A program made the position numbers and the translations under genes. Below, piece by piece: positions 8,331 through 16,246 of a stretch of DNA of 50,032 nt. Below the pieces are notes generated by a model. It made no database searches. It was not told the DNA's origin and worked only from the letters and a program-made list of their open reading frames with translations. Source of the DNA: Amycolatopsis pittospori (GTDB taxonomy: Bacteria > Actinomycetota > Actinomycetes > Mycobacteriales > Pseudonocardiaceae); contig NZ_JACBXD010000058.1 in NCBI RefSeq assembly GCF_013870525.1, positions 1 through 50,032 of the forward strand. Direction: 5' to 3'. How positions within the stretch are numbered: position 1 is the stretch's first letter; each line of letters begins with the position of its first letter.

Positions 8331-8975
8331 TCAGGCGCGACCCAGGCTCGGTTCGGCGGTCGTGATGGAGACCTGGCCGAGCAGCCGCTCAAGGGCCGCC
8401 TCGACGTCTTCCTTCCACGAAATCGCCGACCGCAGTTCCAGCCGCAGCCGCGGCCAGCGCGGGTGGGGCCGGACGGTCTTGAACCCGACGCTCTGCAGGA
8501 ACGCCGCGGGCAGCACGCAGCTGTGCCCGCCGTCCGGGTCGGTCTCGTCGGGCTTGGCGTCGCCGAAGGCCTCGATCGCGCGGACACCGCGTTTGGTCAG
8601 ATCCTTCGCGACGGCCTGCACCAGCATCCGGCCGAGTCCGCCGCCCTGGAATTCGGGAAGGATCTGGAAGGCGGTGAGCAGCACCGCGTCCGGACCGGGC
8701 GGGGAAGTCGGGAAGGCCAGCGACCGTGGCACGGCGTTCGGCGGCGCGTAGAGCACGAAGCCGACGGGCAAGGTGTCGCTGTAGACGATCCGGCCGCAGG
8801 AACCCCACTCCAGCAGAACGCTGGAAACCCAGGCTTCCTTTTCGACCTCCGTCGCGCCGTACTCCTCGGCCTGCGCCTTCATATGCGGCGCCAGCTCCCA
8901 GTACACGCAGCGGCGGCAGCTCTTGGGCAGATGCTCCAGGTTGTCCAGGGTTACGCCCACGACGCGACGCGACAC
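8331..8975 (-). CDS. GNAT family N-acetyltransferase
   Basis: The 214-residue protein carries the acetyl-CoA binding motif A of the GNAT fold (LPEFQGGGLGRMLVQAVAKD) and following beta-alpha elements. A Cys-rich N-terminal stretch, SCRRCVYWELAP, looks like a small metal or redox site and is conserved in actinobacterial members near the origin. The substrate is unknown. The GTG at 8975 is chosen because AGGGAGG lies six bases upstream; nine further codons are open but have no ribosome site. It is convergent with cwlM and divergent from the aminotransferase. Confidence 0.85.
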   Translation of the reverse strand: MSRRVVGVTLDNLEHLPKSCRRCVYWELAPHMKAQAEEYGATEVEKEAWVSSVLLEWGSCGRIVYSDTLPVGFVLYAPPNAVPRSLAFPTSPPGPDAVLLTAFQILPEFQGGGLGRMLVQAVAKDLTKRGVRAIEAFGDAKPDETDPDGGHSCVLPAAFLQSVGFKTVRPHPRWPRLRLELRSAISWKEDVEAALERLLGQVSITTAEPSLGRA

Positions 8976-9172
8976 CGACAACCTCCCTGAACGAACTGAC
9001 AACCCTACGCAGCCTTGTCCCGAGCAAGGCTCGCCGAAGGGGTCCTGATCGAGGATAGGCCGATGTGATGAACACCGGAAGGCCAGGGCCCCTCAAGGGA
9101 GGGTGGTTACACTCGATGGAACTACCAGTCGGTAGCGACTATGTCCACTTCGAAGCACGGGTGAAGCGCCTG

Positions 9173-10492
9173 ATGACCGAGAATCGCCCTGTCCGGCCGC
9201 AGACCGGCCGACACAACCTCGACCCGCATCTCGACCGCTACGCAGCTCGTACGGCCGGAATGACTGCTTCCGAGATCAGGGCCTTGTTCGCGGTAGCCAG
9301 TCGCCCCGAGGTGGTCTCGCTCGCCGGCGGGATGCCGAACCTCGCCGCGCTCCCGCTGGACACGCTGTCCACACAGGTCGGCGAGCTCATCGCCGAAGAG
9401 GGCCTGGTCGCTCTCCAGTACGGCTCCGCGCACGGCGTCCCGACGCTGCGCGAGCAGATCTGCGAAATCATGGCCCTCGAAGGCATCAAGGCCCACCCGG
9501 ACGACGTCGTCGTGACCGTGGGCTCGCAGATGGGCCTCGACATGGTCACCCGGCTCTTCTGCGACCCGGGCGACGTCGTCATCGCCGAGGGACCGTCGTA
9601 CGTCGGCGCGCTCGGCTCCTTCGCCGCCTACCAGGCGAACGTCGTCCACGTCGCGATGGACGACCACGGCCTGGTCCCCGAAGGACTGCGCGCCGCGCTC
9701 GAAGAAACCAAGAAGTCCGGGCAGCGGGTCAAGTTCCTCTACACGATCCCGAACTTCCACAACCCCGGCGGCGTCACGCTGGCCGTCGAGCGCCGCGCGG
9801 AGATCGTGGAGATCTGCCGCGAGAACGACATCCTCATCATCGAGGACAACCCGTACGGCCTGCTCGGCTTCAGCGGACAGACGTACCCCGCGCTGCGCTC
9901 GATCGACCCCGACAACGTCGTGTACCTGGGCTCTTTCTCGAAGACCTTCGCCTCCGGCCTGCGGGTCGGCTGGGTCCTCGCGCCGCACGCCGTCCGAGAG
10001 AAACTCGTACTCGCCGCCGAGTCCGCGACGCTTTGTCCGCCGACGCTTAACCAGTTGATCGTGTCGCGATACCTCTCGACTCACGACTGGATGGGTCAGA
10101 TCAAGACCTTCCGCGAGAACTACCGGGAGCGCCGGGACGCGATCCTGTCCGCTCTCGATCAGCACATGCCCGCGGGCTGCACCTGGACCAAACCCGATGG
10201 CGGATTCTACGTCTGGATGACCGTCCCCGAAGGCGTGGACACGAAGGCGATGCTGCCGAGAGCCGTCACCGCCCGGGTCGCGTACGCCTCCGGAACCGGT
10301 TTCTACGCCGACGGTTTCGGCAGCAGGCAGCTGCGCCTTTCCTACTGCTATCCGACGCCGGAGCGGATCCGCGAAGGCGTCCGGCGGCTCGCCGCGGTGC
10401 TCGAGTCCGAAATGGACCTCGCCCGGACCTTCGGTAACGTGGGCCGACGCGAGATCTCGGGACCGCAGAATCCCTCTCCGGACACGGTCTGA
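9173..10492 (+). CDS. PLP-dependent aminotransferase, fold type I (2-aminoadipate/MocR-like family)
   Basis: This is a class I/II aminotransferase. Visible motifs are SLAGGMPN at the N-terminal arm, IPNFHNPGG, and the PLP-binding lysine in GSFSKTFASGLRVGW. It has no N-terminal GntR domain, so it is an enzyme and not a MocR regulator. The substrate cannot be told from sequence; relatives act on 2-aminoadipate, aromatic or branched amino acids. The ATG at 9173 gives 439 residues and fits the usual N terminus (LDPHLDRYA shortly after). In-frame starts at 9116 and 9065 would add 19 or 36 non-conserved residues, and an inverted repeat CTACC-AGTC-GGTAG (9122-9135) in that stretch looks regulatory. 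The next gene follows after 38 bases, so they may be co-transcribed. Confidence 0.88.
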   Translation: MTENRPVRPQTGRHNLDPHLDRYAARTAGMTASEIRALFAVASRPEVVSLAGGMPNLAALPLDTLSTQVGELIAEEGLVALQYGSAHGVPTLREQICEIMALEGIKAHPDDVVVTVGSQMGLDMVTRLFCDPGDVVIAEGPSYVGALGSFAAYQANVVHVAMDDHGLVPEGLRAALEETKKSGQRVKFLYTIPNFHNPGGVTLAVERRAEIVEICRENDILIIEDNPYGLLGFSGQTYPALRSIDPDNVVYLGSFSKTFASGLRVGWVLAPHAVREKLVLAAESATLCPPTLNQLIVSRYLSTHDWMGQIKTFRENYRERRDAILSALDQHMPAGCTWTKPDGGFYVWMTVPEGVDTKAMLPRAVTARVAYASGTGFYADGFGSRQLRLSYCYPTPERIREGVRRLAAVLESEMDLARTFGNVGRREISGPQNPSPDTV

Positions 10493-10530
10493 TCGGCCGA
10501 CCGTCCGCAACCAGACTTAAGGAGTCCTCG

Positions 10531-11481
10531 GTGGTCGACCGCACCGTTGCCGTGCTCGCAGGTGGGCTTTCCCACGAACGCGACGTCTCCCTCCGCTCCG
10601 GGCGCCGGCTTTCGGCCGCGCTGCGGTCGGAAGGTCTCGTCGTCGAGGAGTGGGACACCGACGCCGGCCTGCTGGAGCGTCTTCGCACCCAGCGCCCCGA
10701 CGCGGCCGTCGTCGCCCTTCACGGTGGTGAAGGGGAGAACGGCTCGGTCCAGACGGTGCTGGAAATGCTGGACGTGCCCTACGTCGGCACCAGCTCACAG
10801 GGCTGCCGCCGCGCGTGGGACAAGCCGACGGCCAAGGCGCTGATCGCCAAGGCGGGTTTCTCCACGCCGGACTGGGTCGTGCTGCCGCACAGCACCTTCC
10901 GCGAACTCGGTGCGCAGGCCGTACTGGACGCGATGGTCGAGAAACTGGGCCTGCCGCTGATTCTCAAGCCCGACCAGGGCGGTTCGGCGCTGGGCACCCA
11001 GGTCGTCAAGGAAGCCTCGGAACTGCCCGCCGCGATGGTGGGCTGCTTCGCGTACGGCGACACCGTTCTCGCCGAGAGGTTCGTAGACGGCGTTGAGGTG
11101 GCCGTGACGGTCATCGAAGGCGAAGACGGTCCCGAAGCCCTTCCCGCGGTGGAGATCGTGCCCGAGAGCGGCGTGTACGACTACACCGCCCGCTACACCG
11201 CCGGGCTGACCGATTTCTTCACGCCCGCGCGGATCACCGACGACGCCGCGAAGGCGGTCGGTGAACTGGCCGTCGCCGCGCACAAGCAACTCGGCCTTCG
11301 TGACATCTCGCGAACCGACGCCGTGGTCTCCGAAGACGGCACGGTCTACTTCCTCGAAGTGAACCTGTCGCCGGGCCTCACCGAGACCTCGACGGTGCCG
11401 ATGGCGATCGAGGCCGGCGGCGCGACGCTCGGCTCGGTCTTCGCCGACCTCGTCAGCCGAGCGGTGACCCGGGAAAGCTGA
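10531..11481 (+). CDS. D-alanine-D-alanine ligase family ATP-grasp protein
   Basis: The 316-residue protein has the Ddl layout: an N-terminal domain with VLAGGLSHERDVSLRSG, a central ATP-grasp segment (LILKPDQGGSALGTQVV), and a C-terminal Mg-binding strand FLEVNLSPGLTETS. In genuine Ddl the last motif is usually VNTLPGFT, so this is a divergent paralogue, and formation of D-Ala-D-Ala is probable but not certain. Length and domain order are normal. The GTG at 10531 has AAGGAG six bases upstream. It follows the aminotransferase closely and is closed by a strong terminator. Confidence 0.85.
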   Translation: MVDRTVAVLAGGLSHERDVSLRSGRRLSAALRSEGLVVEEWDTDAGLLERLRTQRPDAAVVALHGGEGENGSVQTVLEMLDVPYVGTSSQGCRRAWDKPTAKALIAKAGFSTPDWVVLPHSTFRELGAQAVLDAMVEKLGLPLILKPDQGGSALGTQVVKEASELPAAMVGCFAYGDTVLAERFVDGVEVAVTVIEGEDGPEALPAVEIVPESGVYDYTARYTAGLTDFFTPARITDDAAKAVGELAVAAHKQLGLRDISRTDAVVSEDGTVYFLEVNLSPGLTETSTVPMAIEAGGATLGSVFADLVSRAVTRES

Positions 11482-11494
11482 TCCCGGCTCGACG

Positions 11495-11530
11495 AAGGGG
11501 ACTTGCCCACTGCGGGCGAGTCCCCTTTTC
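11495..11530. terminator. Bidirectional terminator between ddl-like gene and small hypothetical gene
   Basis: A 14-bp stem (11495-11508 with 11514-11527, one G-U pair) is followed by TTTT on the plus strand. The minus-strand gene at 11529 ends at its edge, so it can serve both convergent units. Confidence 0.88.
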
Positions 11531-11906
11531 ATGCCCGCGGCAGAGCGACGACCTGGAAGGCGTCCTCGTAGATGATCGGGCCCGGATCGTCCGCCCAGAC
11601 GGTCTCGCAAGGGATCTCATGCGCCTTCAGGATCAGCAGGTAGCCGTCGACGCGCTCGATGAAGATCCGCGCCGTCGGTTTGAACCACGCGGCAGCGCCG
11701 GGGTTGAGCGTGGTGTCGTAGACGCTCGGATCGGTATGCGCGGGGTTGATGAAGTTCGCGTCGTACCAATCGTTGTTCGTCCGCCGGAAGGTCTCCTGCT
11801 CGACGGTGAGGTGACCGGCACGCGCCAAGCCGTTGACGAGACCGAAGACGCCGGTGAAGGTTCCGCGCTCATTGCGGGTCGGACTCTGGAAACGGACGAA
11901 GCTCAT
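11529..11906 (-). CDS. Conserved hypothetical protein, about 125 residues
   Basis: This is a compact soluble protein with no membrane segment or signal peptide. It starts MSFVRFQSPTRNERG, contains a motif rich in Asn, Asp and Trp (RRTNNDWYDANF) and ends in a beta-rich stretch. I recall similar small proteins in Streptomyces and Amycolatopsis, but no function is known to me. The ATG at 11906 is preferred over an ATG four codons upstream. It has no clear ribosome site. It lies directly downstream of, and overlaps the edge of, a decayed HAD-phosphatase gene on the same strand. Confidence 0.7.
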   Translation of the reverse strand: MSFVRFQSPTRNERGTFTGVFGLVNGLARAGHLTVEQETFRRTNNDWYDANFINPAHTDPSVYDTTLNPGAAAWFKPTARIFIERVDGYLLILKAHEIPCETVWADDPGPIIYEDAFQVVALPRA

Positions 11907-12271
11907 CGCCGAGGCCAATCATGCGCCACGCGAGCAGGCGGCCAGATACATCTCTGGATCGGCTTCGACGCGGAGACTTGATCGGCGGCCAGTTTCACGG
12001 GAAACATCTCCGAAAGTCCGCCGCGAACGAGAGCGGCCTCCAGGAGCATCCGGGGTGAGTTGCTCGCGACTGCGACCGGGACGGCGGCGGCGGTCAGTTC
12101 GACCAACTCACGCGCGCCGGGCTTCGCCTCCGCCGTGGTGTCGGCCGCCGCCGGAAGCGACTTGCCGATCACCGACACCTTCTCGTCCGAACCGAACGGC
12201 AGACCTCGCCGCGCGAACCGCGGATTTCGGCCGCCGAAAAGCCTCCGCACACTTGCCCCCAGTTCAAGCAC
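11903..12271 (-). pseudogene. Decayed HAD-family phosphatase gene
   Basis: The frame encodes a recognisable HAD-IA core, including VAVASNSP (motif II) and AEAKPGARELVE, but not a working enzyme. The N-terminal DxDGT nucleophile motif is absent. About 30-40 residues expected between SVIGKSLPAA and AEAKPGA are missing. After SASKP the frame shifts: the next reading frame continues as DPEMYLAACSRGA and then stops at 11919, before motif III. At least two deletions and one frameshift are therefore visible. The coding frame drifts on into non-homologous sequence to 11903. It lies between parB and a small hypothetical gene, all on the minus strand. Confidence 0.72.
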
Positions 12272-12332
12272 TCAGAGTTATCCCGTGATCATCACTGAGC
12301 AATCGTCACCGTGACAAAACGACCCGGTGTAA

Positions 12333-13352
12333 TCACTCATCGGTTTTCGATGTCTGATTTGCCTGATTCGCATCCATCAGCGCGACGATGCGTTCAAGAT
12401 CGTCAACCGAGCCGAATTCGAGCGTGATCCGCCCCTTGCGGCGACCGAGGTCGACCTTCACGCGGGTGTCGAAGCGGTCCGAAAGCCGGTTCGCCAGATC
12501 TTGGAGACCCGGCGCCTGGATCGGTTTGCGGGGAGCGGGCTTCGGCTTGGCCGGCTTCTCGCTCTTCTTGAGCGTGACGGCTTCCTCGGTCGCGCGGACC
12601 GACATGCCTTCCGCGATGATCCGCGCGGCCAGCTCTTCCTGACTTTCGGCGTCTTCGAGCGAGAGCAGCGCCCGCGCGTGGCCCGCCGAAAGCACCCCGG
12701 CGGCTACCCGTCGCTGGACCGCAAGAGGGAGTTTGAGCAAGCGGATCGTGTTCGTGATGACCGGGCGGCTGCGCCCGATCCGGCCGGCCAGCTCCTCGTG
12801 GGTGACCGCGAACTCGTCGAGCAGCTGCTGATAAGCGGCCGCCTCTTCGAGCGGGTTGAGCTGAACGCGGTGGATGTTCTCGAGGAGCGCGTCGCGCAGC
12901 ATCGCCTCGTCGGCGGTCTGGCGGACGATCGCCGGGATCACCTTCAGTTCCGCCAGCTGCGACGCGCGCAGACGCCGCTCGCCCATGACGAGTTCGTACT
13001 CGTCGGTGCCGAGCTCCCGGACCACGATGGGCTGCATGAGTCCGAACTCGCGGATCGAGTGCTCCAGCTCACTGAGCGCGTCCTCGTCGAAGACCTGCCG
13101 CGGCTGCTTCGGGTTCGGCTTGATCTGGCTGACCGGAACCTCGCGGTAGACCGCTCCGGCGACCGAGCCGCCGACCGAACCGGCCTCACCGTTGGCCGCG
13201 AACCAGCCCTTGTCGTCCGGACCCGCGGGCTTGGGCGGGAGACCGGGAGCGGCTGCGGAGCCGTTCTCGGCCGGGGCCGCAGAGCCCGGTGGCGGGCCGG
13301 TGGGGATCAGGGCGGCGAGCCCGCGCCCGAGCCCCCCTCTGCGCTCGCTCAT
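12333..13352 (-). CDS. parB: Chromosome partitioning protein ParB
   Basis: ParB is the CTP-dependent DNA clamp that loads at parS and spreads to segregate origins. The 339-residue protein shows the N-terminal RRGGLGRGLAALIP that contacts ParA, the CTP-binding box (YELVMGERRLRAS), a helix-turn-helix (THEELAGRIGRSRPVITN) that reads parS, and a C-terminal dimerisation helix after a Lys/Pro linker. Its ATGA start overlaps the parA stop by four bases (13349-13352). The target sites are present in this window at 14324, 15048 and 15145. Confidence 0.97.
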   Translation of the reverse strand: MSERRGGLGRGLAALIPTGPPPGSAAPAENGSAAAPGLPPKPAGPDDKGWFAANGEAGSVGGSVAGAVYREVPVSQIKPNPKQPRQVFDEDALSELEHSIREFGLMQPIVVRELGTDEYELVMGERRLRASQLAELKVIPAIVRQTADEAMLRDALLENIHRVQLNPLEEAAAYQQLLDEFAVTHEELAGRIGRSRPVITNTIRLLKLPLAVQRRVAAGVLSAGHARALLSLEDAESQEELAARIIAEGMSVRATEEAVTLKKSEKPAKPKPAPRKPIQAPGLQDLANRLSDRFDTRVKVDLGRRKGRITLEFGSVDDLERIVALMDANQANQTSKTDE

Positions 13353-14278
13353 GCCGTACCGCTCCTTTCCTTCATCTCCGCACCCCGTTGTGCGATCTCC
13401 TTCGCCGCGTCCACGTAGCTCATCGCGCCACGGGAACCCGGGTCGTACGCGAGGACCGTCTGCCCATAGCCGGGTGCCTCGGACACCTTCACGCTGCGCG
13501 GGATGACCGTCTTCAGAACAGTGTCCCCGAAGTGGTTCCGGACCTCGTTCGTCACCTGATCGGCCAGCTTCGTCCGGCCGTCGTACATGGTGAGGAGGAT
13601 CGTGGAGACGTTCAGTTCACGGTTCAGGTGCTTCTGGACGAGCTCGATATTGCTCAGCAGCTGACCCAGACCTTCGAGCGCGTAGTACTCGCACTGGATC
13701 GGGATCAGCACCTCCTGCGCGGCGACCATCGCGTTGACGGTCAGCAGACCGAGCGACGGCGGACAGTCGATGAAGACGTAGTCGACGCCGATCTCGTCGA
13801 GGATCTCGGACGACAGCGCCTCCTTGAGCCGCATCTCCCGGGACGCCATCGACACGAGTTCGATCTCGGCACCGGCGAGGTCGATGGTGGCGGGCACGCA
13901 GTAGAGGTTCGGTGACTGCTCGCTCTGCGCGGCCGCCTCGGCGAGCGTCACCTCACCGATCAGCACCTCGTAGATCGATGGCGTGCCGGAGCGGTGGTCG
14001 ATGTCGAGCGCCGTGCTCGCGTTGCCCTGAGGGTCGAGGTCGATCACGAGCGTCTTCAGCCCGTGGACGGCGAGGGCGGCGGCGAGGTTCACCGTGCTCG
14101 TCGTCTTACCGACGCCGCCCTTCTGATTGGCGACCGTCAGCACGCGTCGACGGGCCGGTCGGGGGAGCGCACCCTCCTTGGGGTGCAGCACGCTGGCGGC
14201 GCGGACAGCCTCTTCGGCGATGGGTGTCCAGCCGAGTTCGTGGCCAGTGCTCGCAGGGTCGGACGGCGGGGGAGTCAC
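13349..14278 (-). CDS. parA: Chromosome partitioning ATPase ParA
   Basis: This is a deviant-Walker ATPase of 309 residues that drives movement of ParB-parS complexes. The P-loop reads NQKGGVGKTTSTVN with the signature first lysine, followed by DLDPQGN and the Walker B strand VFIDCPPSLG. An N-terminal extension of about 45 residues precedes the P-loop, as in Streptomyces ParA. The GTG start at 14278 has GAGGAGG upstream. It is translationally coupled to parB and lies 64 bases after rsmG, with a parS site in the gap. Confidence 0.97.
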   Translation of the reverse strand: MTPPPSDPASTGHELGWTPIAEEAVRAASVLHPKEGALPRPARRRVLTVANQKGGVGKTTSTVNLAAALAVHGLKTLVIDLDPQGNASTALDIDHRSGTPSIYEVLIGEVTLAEAAAQSEQSPNLYCVPATIDLAGAEIELVSMASREMRLKEALSSEILDEIGVDYVFIDCPPSLGLLTVNAMVAAQEVLIPIQCEYYALEGLGQLLSNIELVQKHLNRELNVSTILLTMYDGRTKLADQVTNEVRNHFGDTVLKTVIPRSVKVSEAPGYGQTVLAYDPGSRGAMSYVDAAKEIAQRGAEMKERSGTA

Positions 14279-14323
14279 CGGTCTCGAGCCTCCTCTGTAT
14301 TAGACGTTGGAGTCGTTCTGCGT

Positions 14324-14339
14324 TGTTTCACGTGGAACT
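14324..14339. other. parS: parS site 1 (one mismatch)
   Basis: The core GTTTCACGTGGAAC (14325-14338) differs from the consensus GTTTCACGTGAAAC at one base. It sits between rsmG and parA. Confidence 0.85.
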
Positions 14340-14342
14340 GGA

Positions 14343-15023
14343 CTAGCTTCGCCTGCCGCGCGACCGGTTCGGTTTCGGAGGCAGGCGATGGATCACGACG
14401 ACCGTGCTGGGAACCTCGAGCACCTTTGTGCCGCACTCGAAGACCTCAGGCTCACCGCCGCCGGCCTTCCGGACGGCGACACGATCGCGTTCGATTTCCT
14501 CTCCGGCGCTCGCTCCTTTGAGGGCGACCAGAGCACCTTGAGAACGCACGAGCGGGAGACACCAGTTCGCGAGCCGGGCCAATGGGGCGACCGCCCGGGC
14601 GGTGACGACATCCGCGCCACCGAGCTCCTCGCGCACCTGCCGCTCCTCCGCGCGCCCGCGGACAACGGTGATGGGGAGTTCCAGCTTGTCGGCAACCTCG
14701 GCCAGCCAGTCGACCCGGCGGGCCATCGGTTCGAGCAGAACGATATCCAGGTCCGGTCGGCTGATCGCGAGCGGTACACCCGGAAGCCCCGCGCCCGACC
14801 CGACGTCGACCACGCGGGCACCCTCGGGGATCCGTTCGCCGATCACCGCGGAGTTCAGCACGTGCCGTTCCCAGAGCCGGTCGACCTCACGGGGACCGAT
14901 GAGCCCACGCTCGACACCGTGGAGCTCCAGAAGCTCGACGTAGCCGGCGGCTTGCTCGAGGCGGTCTCCGAACACCTCCGCCGCCGCACTCCGTACCGAT
15001 GCGGCGACCCCGTCCAAGCCCAC
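14343..15023 (-). CDS. rsmG: 16S rRNA (guanine-N7)-methyltransferase RsmG (GidB)
   Basis: RsmG uses S-adenosylmethionine to methylate G527 of 16S rRNA; its loss gives low-level streptomycin resistance in several bacteria. The 226-residue protein has the SAM-binding motif VVDVGSGAGLPGVPLA and the downstream ITVVRGRAEE and VTARAVAPLARL motifs of the family. The GTG at 15023 has GAGGGAG nearby. It lies upstream of parA in the same direction. A parS site sits just before its start at 15048. Confidence 0.95.
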   Translation of the reverse strand: MGLDGVAASVRSAAAEVFGDRLEQAAGYVELLELHGVERGLIGPREVDRLWERHVLNSAVIGERIPEGARVVDVGSGAGLPGVPLAISRPDLDIVLLEPMARRVDWLAEVADKLELPITVVRGRAEERQVREELGGADVVTARAVAPLARLANWCLPLVRSQGALVALKGASAGEEIERDRVAVRKAGGGEPEVFECGTKVLEVPSTVVVIHRLPPKPNRSRGRRS

Positions 15024-15047
15024 ACTCGCTCCCTCAACCTCGACGCC

Positions 15048-15061
15048 GTTTCACGTGAAAC
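15048..15061. other. parS: parS site 2 (perfect)
   Basis: GTTTCACGTGAAAC is an exact match to the bacterial parS core, 25 bases upstream of the rsmG start. Confidence 0.95.
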
Positions 15062-15144
15062 GCGCTCAACCGATTGTCCATGACGGCGACCGCAAAGCGG
15101 GGAGACAGACCGAAGTTGTGGACAACTCCACTCGTCGTTCGCGC

Positions 15145-15158
15145 GTTTCACGTGAAAC
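15145..15158. other. parS: parS site 3 (perfect)
   Basis: A second exact GTTTCACGTGAAAC, 97 bases from site 2, in the region between rsmG and a decayed gene. Confidence 0.95.
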
Positions 15159-15189
15159 GCCACGCGTGTAATTCGCTTCGCGAGCCAAG

Positions 15190-15580
15190 TCAGGAGCGCC
15201 ACAGGTTCGGGAGGACACGTAACTGGATTCCGGCGGCTTCGTGGAGAGCGAACAGATCACCGACCAGTTCAGGTGGCGCCAGCGGCTCGACCGTCCGGCT
15301 CGAAACCTGCGCGTGGGGCACGGGCTCGCCGAACGGATTTCACCGCGTCGAGCCAGTGGTACTCGACGGCGTGTACCCGCTCCCCGCCGCCGGGGCCAAG
15401 GAACCTCGTCTGGTCTTGCTCCGTGGTTCGGCTCTCCACTCAGGCCAACGCCCGCGGGAACCAGGTAATCCGGCGTCCGTTCCGCGTCCACCGCCAGACG
15501 TATGCCTCGGGTTGCCGGGCCGACTCAGCCCGGTGCGGGACGAAGCGGGTGATCGAAGGATCCTCCGAGGAGTGGAGCAC
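15190..15580 (-). pseudogene. Decayed gene resembling the DUF6886 family
   Basis: Read across frames, the minus strand gives a coherent protein: LHSSEDPSITRFVPH, then EAYVW; a one-base loss shifts the frame (continuing as VDAERTPDY), an extra base restores it at WFPRALA, and the next codon is TGA where Trp is expected. It continues as RFLGPGGGERVHAVEYHWLD, shifts again to PVPHAQV and VGDLFALHEAAGIQLRVLP, and ends early after NLWRS. I recall this pattern from the DUF6886 family, whose members continue with a further C-terminal segment. There are thus at least three frameshifts, one nonsense codon and a truncated end. The family name is from memory; the decay is read directly. Confidence 0.7.
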
Positions 15581-15610
15581 CCCTCACCTCTCGCTACACC
15601 CGAACACAAA

Positions 15611-15648
15611 GAAGCGGCCCGCCGGAAGACCGGCGGGCCGCTTCTCTC
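15611..15648 (-). terminator. Terminator of the rpmH-jag operon
   Basis: A perfect 15-bp stem (15611-15625 with 15630-15644) with a four-base loop lies 15 bases beyond the jag stop. On the minus strand the stem is followed by TTTGTG. Confidence 0.92.
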
Positions 15649-15658
15649 AAGAGGACTG

Positions 15659-16216
15659 TCAGGCGGGGAAGATGACGACCCGGCGCTTCGGGTCCTCTCC
15701 TTCGCTCTCGCTCTTGACCCCGTCGACGGAGGCGACCGCGTCGTGCACGACCTTCCGCTCGAACGGGCTCATCGGCTGCAGCCGGACACGCTCGCCGGAC
15801 GACACCACGGTCTCGGCGGTGGAGCGACCGAGTTCGCGAAGCTCCTCGCGACGGTCCGCACGCCAGCTCGCGATGTCCAGCATCAGGCGGCTCCGCGAAC
15901 CGGTCTCCTGCTGGACCGCCAGCCGGGTCAGCTCCTGCAGCGCTTCGAGCACGGTGCCGCGCGGGCCGACCAGCTTCTCCAGATCCTCGCCACCGTCGAT
16001 GCTGACGATCGCGCGGCCCGCCTCGACATCGAGGTCGATGTCGCCGTCGTAGTCCAGAAGGTCGAGCAGCCGCTCGAGGTAGTCGCCGGCGATGTCGCCC
16101 TCCTTCACGAGGACGTCGTCGTCGACACCTCCCTTGCGACCGGTCTCTTCAGCGGCGTCCGTTTCCTCGGCCGCGCTGTTCTCCTCGGCGTCGATCGTGT
16201 CGATCGTCTCCGCCAT
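15659..16216 (-). CDS. jag: R3H/KH RNA-binding protein Jag (KhpB)
   Basis: The 185-residue protein has an acidic N-terminal region, a KH domain (IVSIDGGEDLEKLVGPRGT) and a C-terminal R3H domain with the R...H spacing in SPFERKVVHDAVAS. KhpB proteins bind RNA and influence cell elongation and division in several Gram-positive bacteria; Jag is nearly always downstream of yidC, as here (30-base gap). It lacks the N-terminal Jag domain of Bacillus, as is normal in actinobacteria. Confidence 0.93.
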   Translation of the reverse strand: MAETIDTIDAEENSAAEETDAAEETGRKGGVDDDVLVKEGDIAGDYLERLLDLLDYDGDIDLDVEAGRAIVSIDGGEDLEKLVGPRGTVLEALQELTRLAVQQETGSRSRLMLDIASWRADRREELRELGRSTAETVVSSGERVRLQPMSPFERKVVHDAVASVDGVKSESEGEDPKRRVVIFPA

Positions 16217-16246
16217 TCTTAGTCTCCTCTCCAGCCCGGATCAGCG

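Noticed and set aside
15074..16222. Long plus-strand frame over the DUF6886-like relic and jag
   Set aside because: It is antisense to jag, spans a strong terminator and has no recognisable domain.
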